From positions 248,001 through 312,000 of the forward strand of contig CAWBRU010000002.1 of assembly GCA_963791325.1 (NCBI GenBank): a stretch of DNA of 64,000 bases, given 5' to 3'. Shown here one piece after another: positions 44,512 to 55,513 of this stretch; position 1 is the first letter of the stretch; each line of letters starts with the position of its first letter. Below the pieces are notes generated by a model that made no database searches, was not told the DNA's origin, and saw only the letters and a program-made list of their open reading frames with translations. Source of the DNA: JBEVJK01 sp963791325 (GTDB taxonomy: Bacteria; Pseudomonadota; Alphaproteobacteria; Rhizobiales; Rhizobiaceae). A program made the position numbers and the translations under genes.

Positions 44512-44521
44512 TCATACGTAC
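44512..44521. promoter_or_regulatory. Palindromic operator candidate, partial site
   Basis: TCATACGTAC is a degenerate version of the TCATACGTATGA palindrome and lies about 30 bases upstream of the LacI-2 start codon. Confidence 0.45.
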
Positions 44522-44557
44522 TCCGGCCAAGCCGATCAAGCGCGGAGATGATGGACA

Positions 44558-44570
44558 TCATACGAATGAC
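44558..44570. promoter_or_regulatory. Palindromic operator candidate, variant site
   Basis: TCATACGAATGAC has one mismatch to the palindrome TCATACGTATGA. It is about 75 bases upstream of the LacI-2 start. Confidence 0.5.
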
Positions 44571-44615
44571 ACGATGGCGCCGGCCGGTGCGCCGCAGTCC
44601 TTTCCCAGACGGGTA

Positions 44616-44629
44616 GTCATACGTATGAC
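44616..44629. promoter_or_regulatory. Palindromic operator candidate, perfect site
   Basis: GTCATACGTATGAC is a perfect 14-bp palindrome about 130 bases upstream of the LacI-2 start. It matches the site in front of the middle autotransporter at 61995-62010. Confidence 0.65.
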
Positions 44630-44639
44630 AAAATCGTTC

Positions 44640-44653
44640 GTCATACCTATGAC
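44640..44653. promoter_or_regulatory. Palindromic operator candidate, near-perfect site
   Basis: GTCATACCTATGAC lies 24 bases centre-to-centre from the perfect site, close to the two helical turns that suit cooperative dimers. It is followed by AT-rich DNA (aaagtgtttcttatttttttg) that may be promoter. Confidence 0.62.
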
Positions 44654-44727
44654 TAATTTGAAAGTGTTTCTTATTTTTTTGAGGCAATGCCGGGTTGCAA
44701 TATAAAGCCGTATGATGGCATGAAAGG

Positions 44728-44754
44728 TTGACTGTCCTATGAGAGGACAGTCAA
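44728..44754. promoter_or_regulatory. Perfect inverted repeat, 11-bp arms
   Basis: TTGACTGTCCT and AGGACAGTCAA are separated by five bases (atgag). No T run follows on either strand, so it looks more like a protein-binding site than a terminator. It stands alone in the 600-base gap between LacI-2 and the FAD-linked oxidase gene. Confidence 0.5.
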
Positions 44755-44847
44755 GCAGCCTGACCTGGAGCACGAGCCGGAAACGCGGTCCGATTGCCGA
44801 ACAAACGCGAAACGTTTTTGGGCGACGATGGCGCTCAATCGAAGGAT

Positions 44848-44930
44848 GAGCAACTCCGGGAAAAGTGGAAACGGTTTTCCGTCCGGAATTACAGAAAAGC
44901 AAAGACTTAGAGGGGAGCACCGGTTCGAGG
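44848..44930. repeat. Dispersed palindromic repeat, copy 7
   Basis: It contains gagcaactccgggaaaagtgg, acggttttccgtccggaatt and aaagacttagaggggagcacc, in inverted orientation relative to the copies at 20.7 and 34.8 kb. It is found in the gap upstream of the FAD-linked oxidase gene. Confidence 0.62.
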
Positions 44931-45094
44931 AAACGGTGATCCGCTCGAGCAGCTTCAATGCGAAACGCCCGTCCGTCCGCTGTGTCGCACTGCGCTGCAA
45001 CTCTATGCGCGCGCTCGGACGGAAAGCCTCGGCCCTCGCCGTCCGCGGCGATCGCAAGGCCACCAAATCGTGCTCCTCGAGGAGGACTTGAGTG

Positions 45095-46563
45095 ATGGAG
45101 ACTCGCGCCGCCCTTAGCCTTCGTATCCCCAGCGCAGCTACCCCTTGCGCCATGCTCGGGCCGCTGCCGAGGCCGGTCGGCCTGGCTCAACGTCATTTGT
45201 TCGGCGAGCGCATGCGCGCTCTGCTCGGACCCGGCCGGGCCTGGCGTCCGACAGACGACTGCGGCGGTGTCGTCAAGCATATCCTCACTCTCGAGCCGCC
45301 CGCCGCGCGATCGTTGGGCGTTGCGCGCCCGTGTTCGACCGCCGAAGTGGCGGCAGTGATCGGCCTCTGCAGCGAGTTCGGCGTTCCGGTCGTCCCGAAT
45401 TGCGGCCTCGGCGGCGACAGCACCCACATCGATCGGGGAGATGCTGGGCCGGGCATTGGGTTGTCGCTTGCCCGCATGAATTGCATCGAGGCGATCGATC
45501 CAATCAACTTCACTGTCACCGTCGAGGCAGGTGTCACGCTGGAAGCGCTGACCGAGGCTCTTTCCGGCGAAGGCCTGGCGCTGCCGGCGAGCATCGATGC
45601 CGACCGCGGCGCTCAGATCGGCACCCTGATCGGTGTCGATGCCGGCGATCAGCGCGCACGCATGCACGACATCGTGCTAACTCTCGACGTGGTTCTGCCC
45701 GACGGGAAGCGCTGGGAAGGCGTCGACGCCCCGGCCGGGGCGGATTCGACGGACCACCTGCGGCATCTCTTCTGTGGCGCGCACGGCGCGCTGGGCATCG
45801 TCACCCGGGCCGTCCTGCGCGTGGCGCCCGCCCCCGTCTGCCGGGCCGCCGTCCTGGTTGCCGTCGACGACCTCGCAGCGGCGGTCAAGATCGCGGTGCT
45901 GTTGCGCATCTGGGCGAACGACTTCCTGCGCAGCATAGATTTCTTCTGCGAAGACAGCCTGGCCTCGGTGCTCGCCGCAACGCCCGCACGGGTGCGGCCG
46001 CTGACAACCACGTCCCATATCTATCTGCTCGCCGAACTGGCGAGTTGCTTGAAGACGCTCCGCTGGCCGGCCTCCTCGACAAAGTCTTGGCCTTCGCCGA
46101 GACCGACGGCGCAATCTTGGATGCTGCGGTCGCCTTGGATGATCCGCAAATCGCTGACTGGCGGCAGTTGCTCGAACTTATGTCGAAACCCGATGACGCC
46201 GCCGGGGTCGGCTCCCTTGCTCGTACCATCATGGTGCCGCTGGCCGAGCTTCCGGCCTGCATGAACGCCATCCGCGCCGCCGTCAACGGCGTGCTGCCGG
46301 GGGTGCGCGTCCATGGTTTCGGCCAGCTCGACGGCGCCGTCCGGGTGCGCCTGCTGCCGCCAAGTGGGCAACACGACTTCGCCGGGCGCGACCGGCTGCT
46401 GGCCGGAGCCCTCGACTGCGCCGCCCGCGTCGGCAAGGGGCGGCTGATCGGCAGCGATGACGCCGCAGCCGACGGCGCGACCACGATCGACCGCAGCCTG
46501 ATGCGGCAGATCAAGGCGACGCTCGACCCCAAGAACATCCTTCAATCCGCTCAGGTCCGATGA
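45095..46563 (+). pseudogene. FAD-linked oxidase (GlcD/D-lactate dehydrogenase-like), single frameshift as sequenced
   Basis: The start METRAALSLRIPSAATPCA (GAGGAGG upstream) leads into an FAD-binding PCMH-type domain: ARPCSTAEVAAVIGLCSEFGVPVVP, PINFTVTVEAGVTLEALTEAL, LTLDVVLPDGKRWEG and GAHGALGIVTRAVLRVAP. After HIYLLAEL the frame changes near 46040 and continues as LLEDAPLAGLLDKVLAFAE to IKATLDPKNILQSAQVR, the usual end of FAD_oxidase_C. The reaction would be oxidation of a 2-hydroxyacid. The glycine-rich FAD loop (GTLIGVDAGDQRARM) is altered from the usual GGNxxTNAGG, so flavin binding may be atypical. Confidence 0.75.
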
Positions 46564-46604
46564 CCGCGAGCTGATCCCCCGGCACGGAAACGTCCGCCGG
46601 TCGC

Positions 46605-46679
46605 GTTGCTGGCTGCAGCGGCGCCGCCCCTATGGCTCGTGCATAAGCGCTGCAACCTTGCATAGAGGCGGCCAGCAAC
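46605..46679. other. Nested inverted repeat in the intergenic region
   Basis: GTTGCTGGC and TGCAGCG are adjacent on the 5' side (46605-46620). Their complements CGCTGCA (46648) and GCCAGCAAC (46671) lie on the 3' side, so the transcript could fold into a two-part stem. It follows the FAD-linked oxidase stop and may simply be its terminator. Confidence 0.35.
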
Positions 46680-46713
46680 AACTGCACGGCACAGTTGGTG
46701 GCAATTAGTCTGC

Positions 46714-46734
46714 CATATGATCTAATCATATGAT
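46714..46734. promoter_or_regulatory. Paired CATATGAT motifs upstream of autotransporter 1
   Basis: Two direct copies of CATATGAT (46714 and 46727) are 13 bases apart, the second inside the palindrome ATCATATGAT. They lie in AT-rich DNA 50-100 bases upstream of the autotransporter start and resemble, but do not match, the CATACGTATG sites near LacI-2. Confidence 0.4.
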
Positions 46735-47709
46735 TGTCAGAAACCGGGCATACCAAGCGTCTCTGCATTTGATGCCGCCACATTGAAAGACATTGACTTC
46801 AACGAGAGGGTGCGTTTGACCGCCGGCTTCAACACTCCCAGGCGCTGTCCGCGTCGGTTGTCGGGCCGGCGCAACCTGTCTCGCCGTCAACACCTATGGT
46901 GGCACAGCACGGCGCTCGTGCTCGTAGCCGCGATGCTCGGCCATCCGCAAGCGGCCAGCGCGCAAAGCACGTCGGGATTTACCTTTGGCTACGATTTCGT
47001 TGGCGTTGGCGACCAAAGCGGCGGAACAGGATCAACCGCGGAGCCGGCGGCGACTTATCAAGGATCGTATGCATTCGCGTTTCCTGTTTTTGACTATTCA
47101 GGCGGTCACCTTCTGGCAGAATATGGCATTCCTCAGGCCTGGGACAAAGGATTTGTGCCGACCGATGGGCAGACCGCGATCTTTACCAGTATGAGTGTTG
47201 GAGCGCCCTACAATTACATAAGGGTGAGCCAGACTTATTATCCGGGTGAGTTTTCTTATACATCTGACGCACCGTCTTATCATATCTTTGTTGAAAGCGG
47301 GCTCGTGTTTACGGGCTCCGGAATCGACAATCAATCATGGGAATCAAAGCAGTATCTGACGGCGGAAGGAGCTGGCTCACTTATCCTCTTCGCGAACCAT
47401 GCATCGGCTGGCGACGCCTACCTATCGACGTTCGGCACGAATTCGCAGATCGCATTTATCGGCAGCAGCAATGCCGAAGATGCACACATCAACCTCGCGT
47501 CGGGTACCGCCCTCATCGTCTCGACCAGCGACGGTGCCCTGACAATCGGCGACCTCAGCGGAACCGGTTTTGTCTACGCAGACAATGAGTTCGGCGGCGC
47601 GCAGACCCAAGTCCTCTCCTTTGGCGCCGCCGGGTCCAGCTTTCATGAATTCGACGGCAACCTCCGAGACAATCCCACGAACGGCGCGATACTGTCGTTG
47701 AAGAAGGTC

Positions 47710-50500
47710 AGCATCGGCGGACTGAACCTCGGCGGCGTCAATCTCTATACCGGCCCTACGACGATCAGCCGCGGCCGGTTGGCGTTGGTAGGAGGCGGAT
47801 CGATCGCGGATTCGAGCGAAGTCGACTTGGCCAATGCCGGTGTGACGTTCGCAATCGGGAACACGACAGCCGGAGCCTCGATCAGGACGCTGCGCGGGGT
47901 CGGCGGCTCGACGGTGGATCTGGGCGCGCAGACGCTGACCGTTACCCAAGCGTCGAGCGGTTTTTCAGGTGTGATCCTGGGCACCGGCGGCCTGACCGTT
48001 GCAGGCGGCACCGAGACACTCGGCGGCGTCAATACCTATACCGGGCAAACCGCGATCGCGGGTGGGACACTGGTGCTCAGCGGCGCCGGCTCGATCGCCG
48101 GTTCGAGCGACGTCGGTCTCAGCGGCGCAGACGCCAAGTTCGACATTTCGCAGACGAACAGCGGCGCTTCGATCACGACGCTGGACGGCGTTGCCGGCTC
48201 GGCGGTCGAGCTGGGAACGCAGTCGCTGACCGTGGCCAATGGATCGCCTGCATCGGCATTCGCAGGGGCGATCCATGGCTCGGGCGGCTTGACCCTGTCG
48301 GGCGGCACCCAGACACTCGCGGGCGTCAACACCTACACTGGGCAAACCACCATTTCCGGTGATGGACTGGCGCTCAGCGGCGACGGCTCGATCGCCGGTT
48401 CGAGCCGAAATCAACCTGGCCAGCGGCGCAACGTTCGACATCTCGGGCACGCGTGGCGGGGCTTCGATCACGACGTTGAACGGGTCTGCCGGTTCGACGG
48501 TGTCGCTGGGCGCGCAAACATTGACGCTCACCGATTCATCTACCCTCTTTGCAGGAACGGTCGAGGGCTCGGGCGGCCTGACGCTCGCTCAAGGCGAGAT
48601 GTTCCTCGCCGGCGTCAACACCTATACCGGCGTCACCATGATCGATCATGGCCGGCTCGACCTGGGCGGAACCGCCTCGATCGCCGAACTCGAGCACACT
48701 CTTCCTCGGCAATTCCGACGCCACCTTCGACATCAGCCAGACCACCAACGGCGCGTCGATCGGATCGCTCTCCAGCTTCGGCGGATCGGTCGAGCTCGGC
48801 ACTCAAACCCTGACCATCACCAATGCGAAATCCGGATTGTTCCGGGGCACCATCAGCGGCGATGGCGGGCTCAGGCTGGCGGGCGGCAACCAGAATTCTT
48901 GCCGGATTCAACACCTACCAGGGCGGCACGGTCATCGACGCCGGAGCGACCCTTGCGCTCGGCTTCGGCGACACGGCCGGCGCCATCATCGGCGACGTCA
49001 TCGACAATGGCACGTTCACGTTCAACCGTTCGAACGCCTTCACGCTTTCCGGCCCGATCTCGGGTTCCGGCGGGGTAAGCCAAGTCGGCTCCGGCACGAC
49101 GACGCTCTCCGCAGCAAACGTCTTCACCGGGCGAACCGCGGTGAGCAAGGGTACGCTGGCGCTCTCCGGCCAAGGATCGATCGCGAGCTCCAACGCCGTC
49201 AACCTCAGTGCCGGCACCACCTTCGACATTTCCGGGACGACGGCGGGCACATCGATCACGACGCTCGACGGCGCTGCCGGCGCGACCGTGGCGCTGGGGA
49301 CGCAGCCGCTGACCATCACCCGCGGGTCGACGACCTTCGCAGGCAACATCCAGGGCTCCGGAGGCCTCTCGGTCTCGGGCGGCACGCAGACGCTCGCCGG
49401 CGAAAACAGCTACAGCGGAGCAACGACGGTGAGCGGCGGCAAATTGGCGCTCTCCGGAAGCGGCTCGATCGCCGGCTCGAACCGGCTCACCCTCAACAAT
49501 CCGGGCACCACGTTCGACATTTCCGAGACGACGGCGGGCACATCGATCACGACGTTGAACGGTGCCGCCGGCTCGACGGTGGCGCTGGGCGCGCAGACGC
49601 TGACGCTGACCAACGCGTCGAACACGTTTCAAGGCGCGATCCAGGGCTCGGGCGGGCTGACACTGTCGGGCGGCAGCGAGCGCCTGTCGGGGGCCAACAG
49701 CTACACCGGCGCGACCACGATCGATAACGGCACACTGGATTTGCTCCAAACCGGTTCGATTGCGAGCTCGAGCGAGGTCGACCTCCCCAACTCGAACGCC
49801 ACCTTCGACATCTCGCGGGCGACGGCCAAGGCCGCGATCACGTCGCTCGCCGGCATCGCCGGCTCGAGTGTCGACCTCGGCACGCAGACATTGGCGATCA
49901 CCAACGGGTCGACAGGCTTTGCCGGCGTGATCGACGGCCTTGGCGGTCTGGAGGTGTCGGGCGGCACCCAGACGCTCGCCGGCGTCAACCGCTACCTGGG
50001 AGCGACCACGGTGAGCGGCGGCACGCTGGTCCTGGCAGGCACCGGCGCGATCGCCGGCTCGAGCGAGGTCGACCTCGGCGGTTCGGGAGCGACCTTCGAT
50101 ATCGCAAGGACGGCCAATGGTGCGTCGATCCAGACGCTCGACGGCGTCGGCGGCACGACCGTTTCGCTGGGCTCCGAAACATTGACCATCGCCAATGCTT
50201 CCACGACCTTCGGCGGCGCCATCCAAGGGCCCGGCGGCCGTCTGGCAATCGCCCGCGGCACCCAGGTCCTCACCGGCGTCAGCACCTATGGCGGCGGAAC
50301 ATCGATCGCCACCGGGGCAACCCTTCAGCTCGGCAATGGCGGCGCGGGCGGCTCGATCGCCGGCGACGTCACCGACAATGGCATGCTGATTTCCGACCGA
50401 TCGGATTCCGCCCAGCTTTCGGACGTGATCTCGGGTTCGGGCAGTCTCAAGAAAATCGGCTCCGGCGACCTCCTGCTCGCCGGCAGCAACACCTACGCCG
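47710..50500 (+). repeat. Tandem 291-bp (97-residue) beta-strand repeats in autotransporter 1
   Basis: Homologous GVNTYTG / GANSYTG / GVNRYLG points recur at 48028, 48324, 48613, 48907, 49402, 49693, 49984 and 50278, usually 288-297 bases apart (one interval is irregular). Each unit carries the strings GSIA..SSEVDL, ATFDIS, SITTLDG and QTLT. They are typical of the beta-helical passenger of autotransporters. Confidence 0.7.
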
Positions 50501-50839
50501 GCGGCTCCTCCCTCGGGACCGGAAGCCTGAGCCTCGGTTCGAACACGGCGCTCGGCTCCGGGCAACTGACCATGCAGGCCGGGACGACCCTTGACGCGGC
50601 CGCACCTGGTCTCGCGGTCGCCAATTCCATCAGCCTCGCCGGCGATGTCGTTTTCGACAGCGGAGCCAATCTTTGGCAGCTGGCCGGCAACATCGGCGGG
50701 CCGGGTGGTTTCACCAAAGAGGGAACGGGAAGCCTGTCGCTGACCGGCCGCGAGAGCTATCGGGGAGCGACCACGATCAGCAACGGCACCTTGGTGGGCG
50801 CGGGTCCCGATTTCGGCTTTGCCCGGGGAAGCGCCTTCA

Positions 50840-53335
50840 CGCTTCAGTCAGCCGGCCGGCTGTCCGTCGAAAGCTCCGAGGAGATCGGCTCGCTCGCCGG
50901 CAGCGGCGAAGTCAACATCGCCGGCGATACCGAGTTGATCCACGGCGGCAACGATCAGAGCACGATTTTCTCGGGCCTGCTCTCCGGCACGGGCAGCTTC
51001 GACAAGACGGGAGCCGGCACCTTCACCTTCAGCGGCGACGGTTCCGGCTTCACCGGCCAAACCGATGTCGAGGACGGTACGCTGCTGGTCGACGGGTCGC
51101 TCAGCAGCGCAGCCGTCTCGGTTTCGGCCGGCGCGCTGGGCGGCAACGGCCGCATCGCCGGCGCTGTCTCCGTCGGCGCCGCTTCACTGCAAGGCCTTCA
51201 AGGCCGGACGCTGACGATGGGCAGCCTGAAACTGAGCAGCTCGGCTCACGCCGACGTCACTTTGGGCGCACCCGGCACGATGCCGCTGTTCGATGTCCTC
51301 GGAAATCTGAAGCTCGACGGGACCTTGAACGTCACCGACGCCGGCGGCTTCGGTGCGGGCGTGTACAGGCTTATCAACTACGGCGGTGTCTTGACCAACA
51401 GCGGCATGGTCATCGGCACGGCACCCGATCAGGGCGAGCTCGCCGTGCAGACCGCAGTTCCCAACCAGGTCAATCTGGTCAACCGGGCCGGCCAAAACCT
51501 GACCTTCTGGGATGGCGGCAATCCGATCGACTGGAGCAACGGCCGCGTCGATGGAGGCACCGGGACCTGGGACCTGACCACGGAAGCTTGGACGGGTCAG
51601 GATGGTGCCGTCGATGGACCGATGACCCCTCACCCCGCCTTTGAGATATTCCAGGGCGCGCCGGGACAGGTCACCGTCAGCGACCGGAATGGCGACGTCG
51701 GCGTGACCGGCATGCAGTTCTTCGTCGACGGCTACAGCGTTGTCGGCGATCCGATTACTTTGGCAGACCCGCAAACGGCGATCGTCGTCGGCGACGGCAC
51801 CTCGGCCAGCGCCGGCATGAGCGCCGTGATCTCCGCGCCGCTGACCGGCATCGGCGGGCTCGTCAAGCGCGACCTCGGCACGCTCACCCTCGCCGGCCAA
51901 AACAGCTACGCCGGCGGCACGGTGATCGAGGCCGGCACGCTTGCGGTCTCGAGCGATGGCGGGCTCGGGGACAGCTTGGGCGGGCTGACCTTCGACGGCG
52001 GCACGCTCCGGTTCGGGGCCGACGTCACCAGCGACCGCACCGTCAGCCTGGACGATGGGGGCGGCACCGTCGACACAGACGGCTTCCGAGCGACGCTCGG
52101 CGGCTCGATCGACGGTGTGGGCGCCTTGACCAAGGTCGGCAGAGATAGGCTGCGGCTGACCGGCACCGGCAGCTATTCGGGGCCGACCCTCATCGACGCC
52201 GGCACCCTGCAGGCCGGCATCGCCGATGCCTTCTCGGCGAGCAGCGCCTACACCGTCGGCTCCGGCGCAACCCTCGACCTCGCCGATCTCGACCAGACTA
52301 TCGGCTCGCTTGCCGGCAGCGGCAACGTGACGTTCGGCTCGGCGACGCTGACCACTGGCGGAGACAATCGAAGCACCGCCTTCGATGGCATCCTATCCGG
52401 GCAAGGTGGCCTCACCAAGGTCGGCACAGGCACCTTCACGCTCGACGGCGACGGCTCCGGTTTCGACGGCCAAACCGCTGTCGACGCCGGCACCTTGCTG
52501 GTCGGTGGGCCGCTCGGCACCGGTTCCGTCTCCGTTCAGGACGGGGCGACGCTTGGCGGCAGCGGCATCATCGGCGGCGATGTCTCTGTTTCCGGCACGC
52601 TGCAGGGCATACAGGGCCAGACGCTGACAATGGGCAGCCTGACGCTGGGCAGCCCAGCTCGGACCGACGTGACGCTCGGGACACCGGGCGGCGCCTCGCT
52701 GTTCGATGTCGGCGGCGATCTCACCCTCGACGGCACCTTGAACATCGCCGATGCCGGCGGCTTCGGCGCCGGGGTCTACCGGCTGTTCGACTATGGCGGC
52801 GCGCTCGCCGATGAGGGGCTCGCCATCGGCACGGCGCCAAATCCCACCGACCTGGCGATCCAGACCGCCATCGCCACCGAGGTGAACCTCGTGAACCGAG
52901 CCGGCCAGAACCTCACCTTCTGGGACGGCGGCAACCCGGCCGACTGGAACAACGGCCGTATCGACGGCGGCGCGGGGACCTGGGATCTTCTCGCCGAAGC
53001 CTGGACGGGCGAGAACGGCACGATCAACGGGCCGGCCCTTCAGCCCGCCTTTCCCGTATTCCAAGGCTCGCCTGGCGTGGTCACCGTGAGCGACCGCAAC
53101 GGCGATGTGGCGGTGACCGGGATGCAGTTCTTCGTCGACGGCTATCATGTGGCCGGCGACCCGCTCACTTTGGCCGATGCGCAGACCGCGATCATCGTCG
53201 GCGACGGATCCTCGGCCGGTGCCGGCATGGCAGCCACCATCTCCGCACCGCTCACCGGCGCCGGCGGCCTGTTGAAGCGCGATCTCGGCACGCTCACCCT
53301 CGCCGGCCCGAACACCTATTCCGGCGGCACGGTGG
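50840..53335 (+). repeat. Direct duplication of a ~1.1-kb module within autotransporter 1 (offset about 1.41 kb)
   Basis: The segment from GSLAGSGEVNIAG (about 50884) through DGSGFTGQTDVEDGTLLV, AGGFGAGVYRLINYGG, NLVNRAGQNLTFWDGGNP and MQFFVDGYSVVGDP to LAGQNSYAGGT is repeated. The second copy runs from GSLAGSGNVTFG (about 52302) through the same landmarks to LAGPNTYSGGT. The offset is 1418 bases at the start and about 1410 at the end. The copies have diverged moderately, so the duplication is not recent. Confidence 0.75.
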
Positions 53336-55513
53336 TCGAGGCAGGTACGCTGGCTCTGACCAACGGTCAGGCGATCGGCACCGGGTCACTGTCGCTCGAT
53401 CCCGGCACGGCACTCGGCCTCGCCGGCTCTTTCACGCTCGCCAACGCCGTCAGCCTCGCCGGCGATCCCTCAGTCGAGGTCACCGCCGGCAATGCCGCGG
53501 TGCTCGGCGGCGCCATCAGCGATGCGCCGGGTGCAGCCGGCGAGCTGGAGAAGACCGGGGAAGGGACACTGACGCTCACCGGGCAGAACAGCTATTCCGG
53601 CGGCACGGTGGCGGCGGCCGGCACGCTGGTCGGCTCGTCCGGGAGCCTGGGCAGCGGTGCCATTCTGGACAACGCCGCGCTGGTTTTCGATCAGCAGGCA
53701 GACGGGACCTTTGCCGCCCCGATCTCCGGCAGCGGTACGCTGGAAAAGAGCGGCACCGGGCAGCTCTTCCTCACGGCGATGAGCGCGCTTTCCGGTGCGA
53801 CCACGGTGAGCGCCGGCACGCTGGTGGTCGAGGGTTCGCTGGCCGGCTCCGCGGCAACCGTCCTGTCGGGCGCCACACTCGGCGGCTCAGGCACGGTCGG
53901 CGCACTGACGGCCGAGAGCGGCGCAACGGTCGCCCCCGGCGCGGCGGTGCCGTTCTCCACCTTGAACGTCGCCGGCAATGCCAACTTCGCGCCCGGCTCG
54001 ATCCTTGCCGTCTATGTCGGCCCGGGAGGCCAGAACGACAAGCTCGCCGTCGGCGGCACGGCAACGCTGTCGGGCGGCACAGTGGTGGTGACGCCCCAGT
54101 CCGGCACCTATACGCCGCTCAGCCGCTACACGCTGGTGTCGGCGACCGGCGGTGTGTCGGGCCGTTTCGCCGGTCTGACCACCCCATCCGACGTTGCCGA
54201 CAGTTTCGCCTTTCTGTCGCCGGAGCTTGTCTATGGCCCCGAGAGTGTGACGCTCGGCTTTACCCAGACCGCCGACTTCCCGACATTTGCCGGGACCGGC
54301 AACCAAGCCGCTGTCGCCGAGGCACTGCAAGCGCTCGGCCTCGGCAACCCGCTTTATGATGCGGTGATCGGCCAGAGCCAAGCCGGTGCCGAACAGGCCT
54401 TCAATGCGCTGTCGGGCGAGGTGCATGGCAGTCTCGCAACGGCCACCTTGCAGGACTCCGGTCTCGTCCGCGCTGCCATCCTCGATCGGCTGAGCGGGAC
54501 AGGCTCGGCGCCGGCTGCCGACACCGAGCCGCCGGCGACCACCGCAGCGCTTGCGCCTGGGATGGCGCCGGCTTTCTGGACCCAGGCCTTCGGTGTTGAC
54601 GGCCGCGGCGACGGCAATGGCGATGCCGCCGCGATGACGCGCTCAACGAGCGGCGTCCTCATCGGCGGCGATGTCGGCGGCCTCGATCTTTTCCGCGGCG
54701 AGGCCCGGCTGGGAGCGGCCGGCGGCTATCTCCACGACAGCCTCGACGTGCCGGAGCGTAAGTCGACTGCCACCGCCGAGCAAATCTTCGCAGCAGTTTA
54801 CGGCGGTGCCCGGTTCGGCCAGGTCGTGACAAGCCTCGGCGCCGCTTACAGCCATCTCAATCAAGACAGCAGCCGGCAAGTCTTGTTTCCCGGCTTTGCC
54901 GAAGGCGTCTCGGCCGACGGTGACGGCTGGCTCGGCCAGATGTTCGGTGAGATCGGCTATCGCGTCGACCTCGACGATCCGCTGGGCGGCAGCGGGGCGG
55001 TCACCAGCGCGATGATCGAGCCGTTTCTGGGCGGTGCCGCCATCCACCTCCACCAGGACGGCTTTGCCGAGACCGGCGGGACGGCGGCGCTCACCGCCGC
55101 CGGGCAGAGCCAGGATCTGGAAACCACCACCCTCGGGGTCAGGCTCGAGAGCGAGCTCGCCATCGCCGTGCCGTTTACCTTCCACGGCCTCTTCGGCTGG
55201 CGCCATGCCTATGGCGATGTCAGCCCCGAGGCGAGCCTTGCGTTTGCCGGCGGTGCGCCCTTCACCGTCGCCGGGGTGCCGCTCGACCGCGATGCCTTCG
55301 TCGCTGAGGCCGGGCTCGAGGCAAAGCTCGGTGGGCGTGCCGGCTTCGGCCTGTCCTATACCGGCCAGTTCGGCAGCCGGGGGTCCGAAAACGCCATCAA
55401 TGCGCGGCTCACCGTGAACTTTTGAGGGTGTGCTGACCCGTCAGCGTTTCAGGTCGTGCCGTGGTCGGCATCTCGGCGGCCAGAACATCGGATCAACGCG
55501 CCGCAAGCCGGCT

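Larger units (their letters stand above)
46783..55425 (+). pseudogene. Giant autotransporter 1 (PATR-repeat passenger plus beta-barrel), three frameshifts near the 5' part as sequenced
   Basis: Corrected, this encodes a type V secreted protein of roughly 2,880 residues. An extended signal region (HLWWHSTALVLVAAMLGHP, then AASAQ) precedes a unique N-domain. About nine 97-residue autotransporter-associated beta-strand repeats follow (GGVNTYTGQTTI, GSIAGSSEVDL, ATFDIS, ITTLDGAAG). Next come two copies of a 1.1-kb module (NLVNRAGQNLTFWDGGNP) and a C-terminal barrel from about FWTQAFGVDG to the terminal Phe. Extra single bases near 48404, 48686 and 48895 break the frame; the rest, about 2,177 residues, is open. 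The start is uncertain: TTG at 46783, or GTG 46810 / TTG 46816 after GAGAGGG. Its barrel is closely related to that of autotransporter 3. Confidence 0.82.

Noticed and set aside
44801..44820. GCGAAACGTTTTTG upstream of the FAD-linked oxidase
   Set aside because: It has the GAAACG core of the catabolic-locus operators but lies 275 bases from the gene, has only one half-site and is next to a repeat element; too weak to call.
46714..46734. CATATGAT repeats as LacI-2 operators
   Set aside because: The core is CATATG rather than CATACGTATG, so they are recorded only as a separate weak candidate, not as part of the LacI-2 set.
55432..55445. GCTGACCCGTCAGC after autotransporter 1 as a terminator
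   Set aside because: The stem is only five to six bases and no T run follows.
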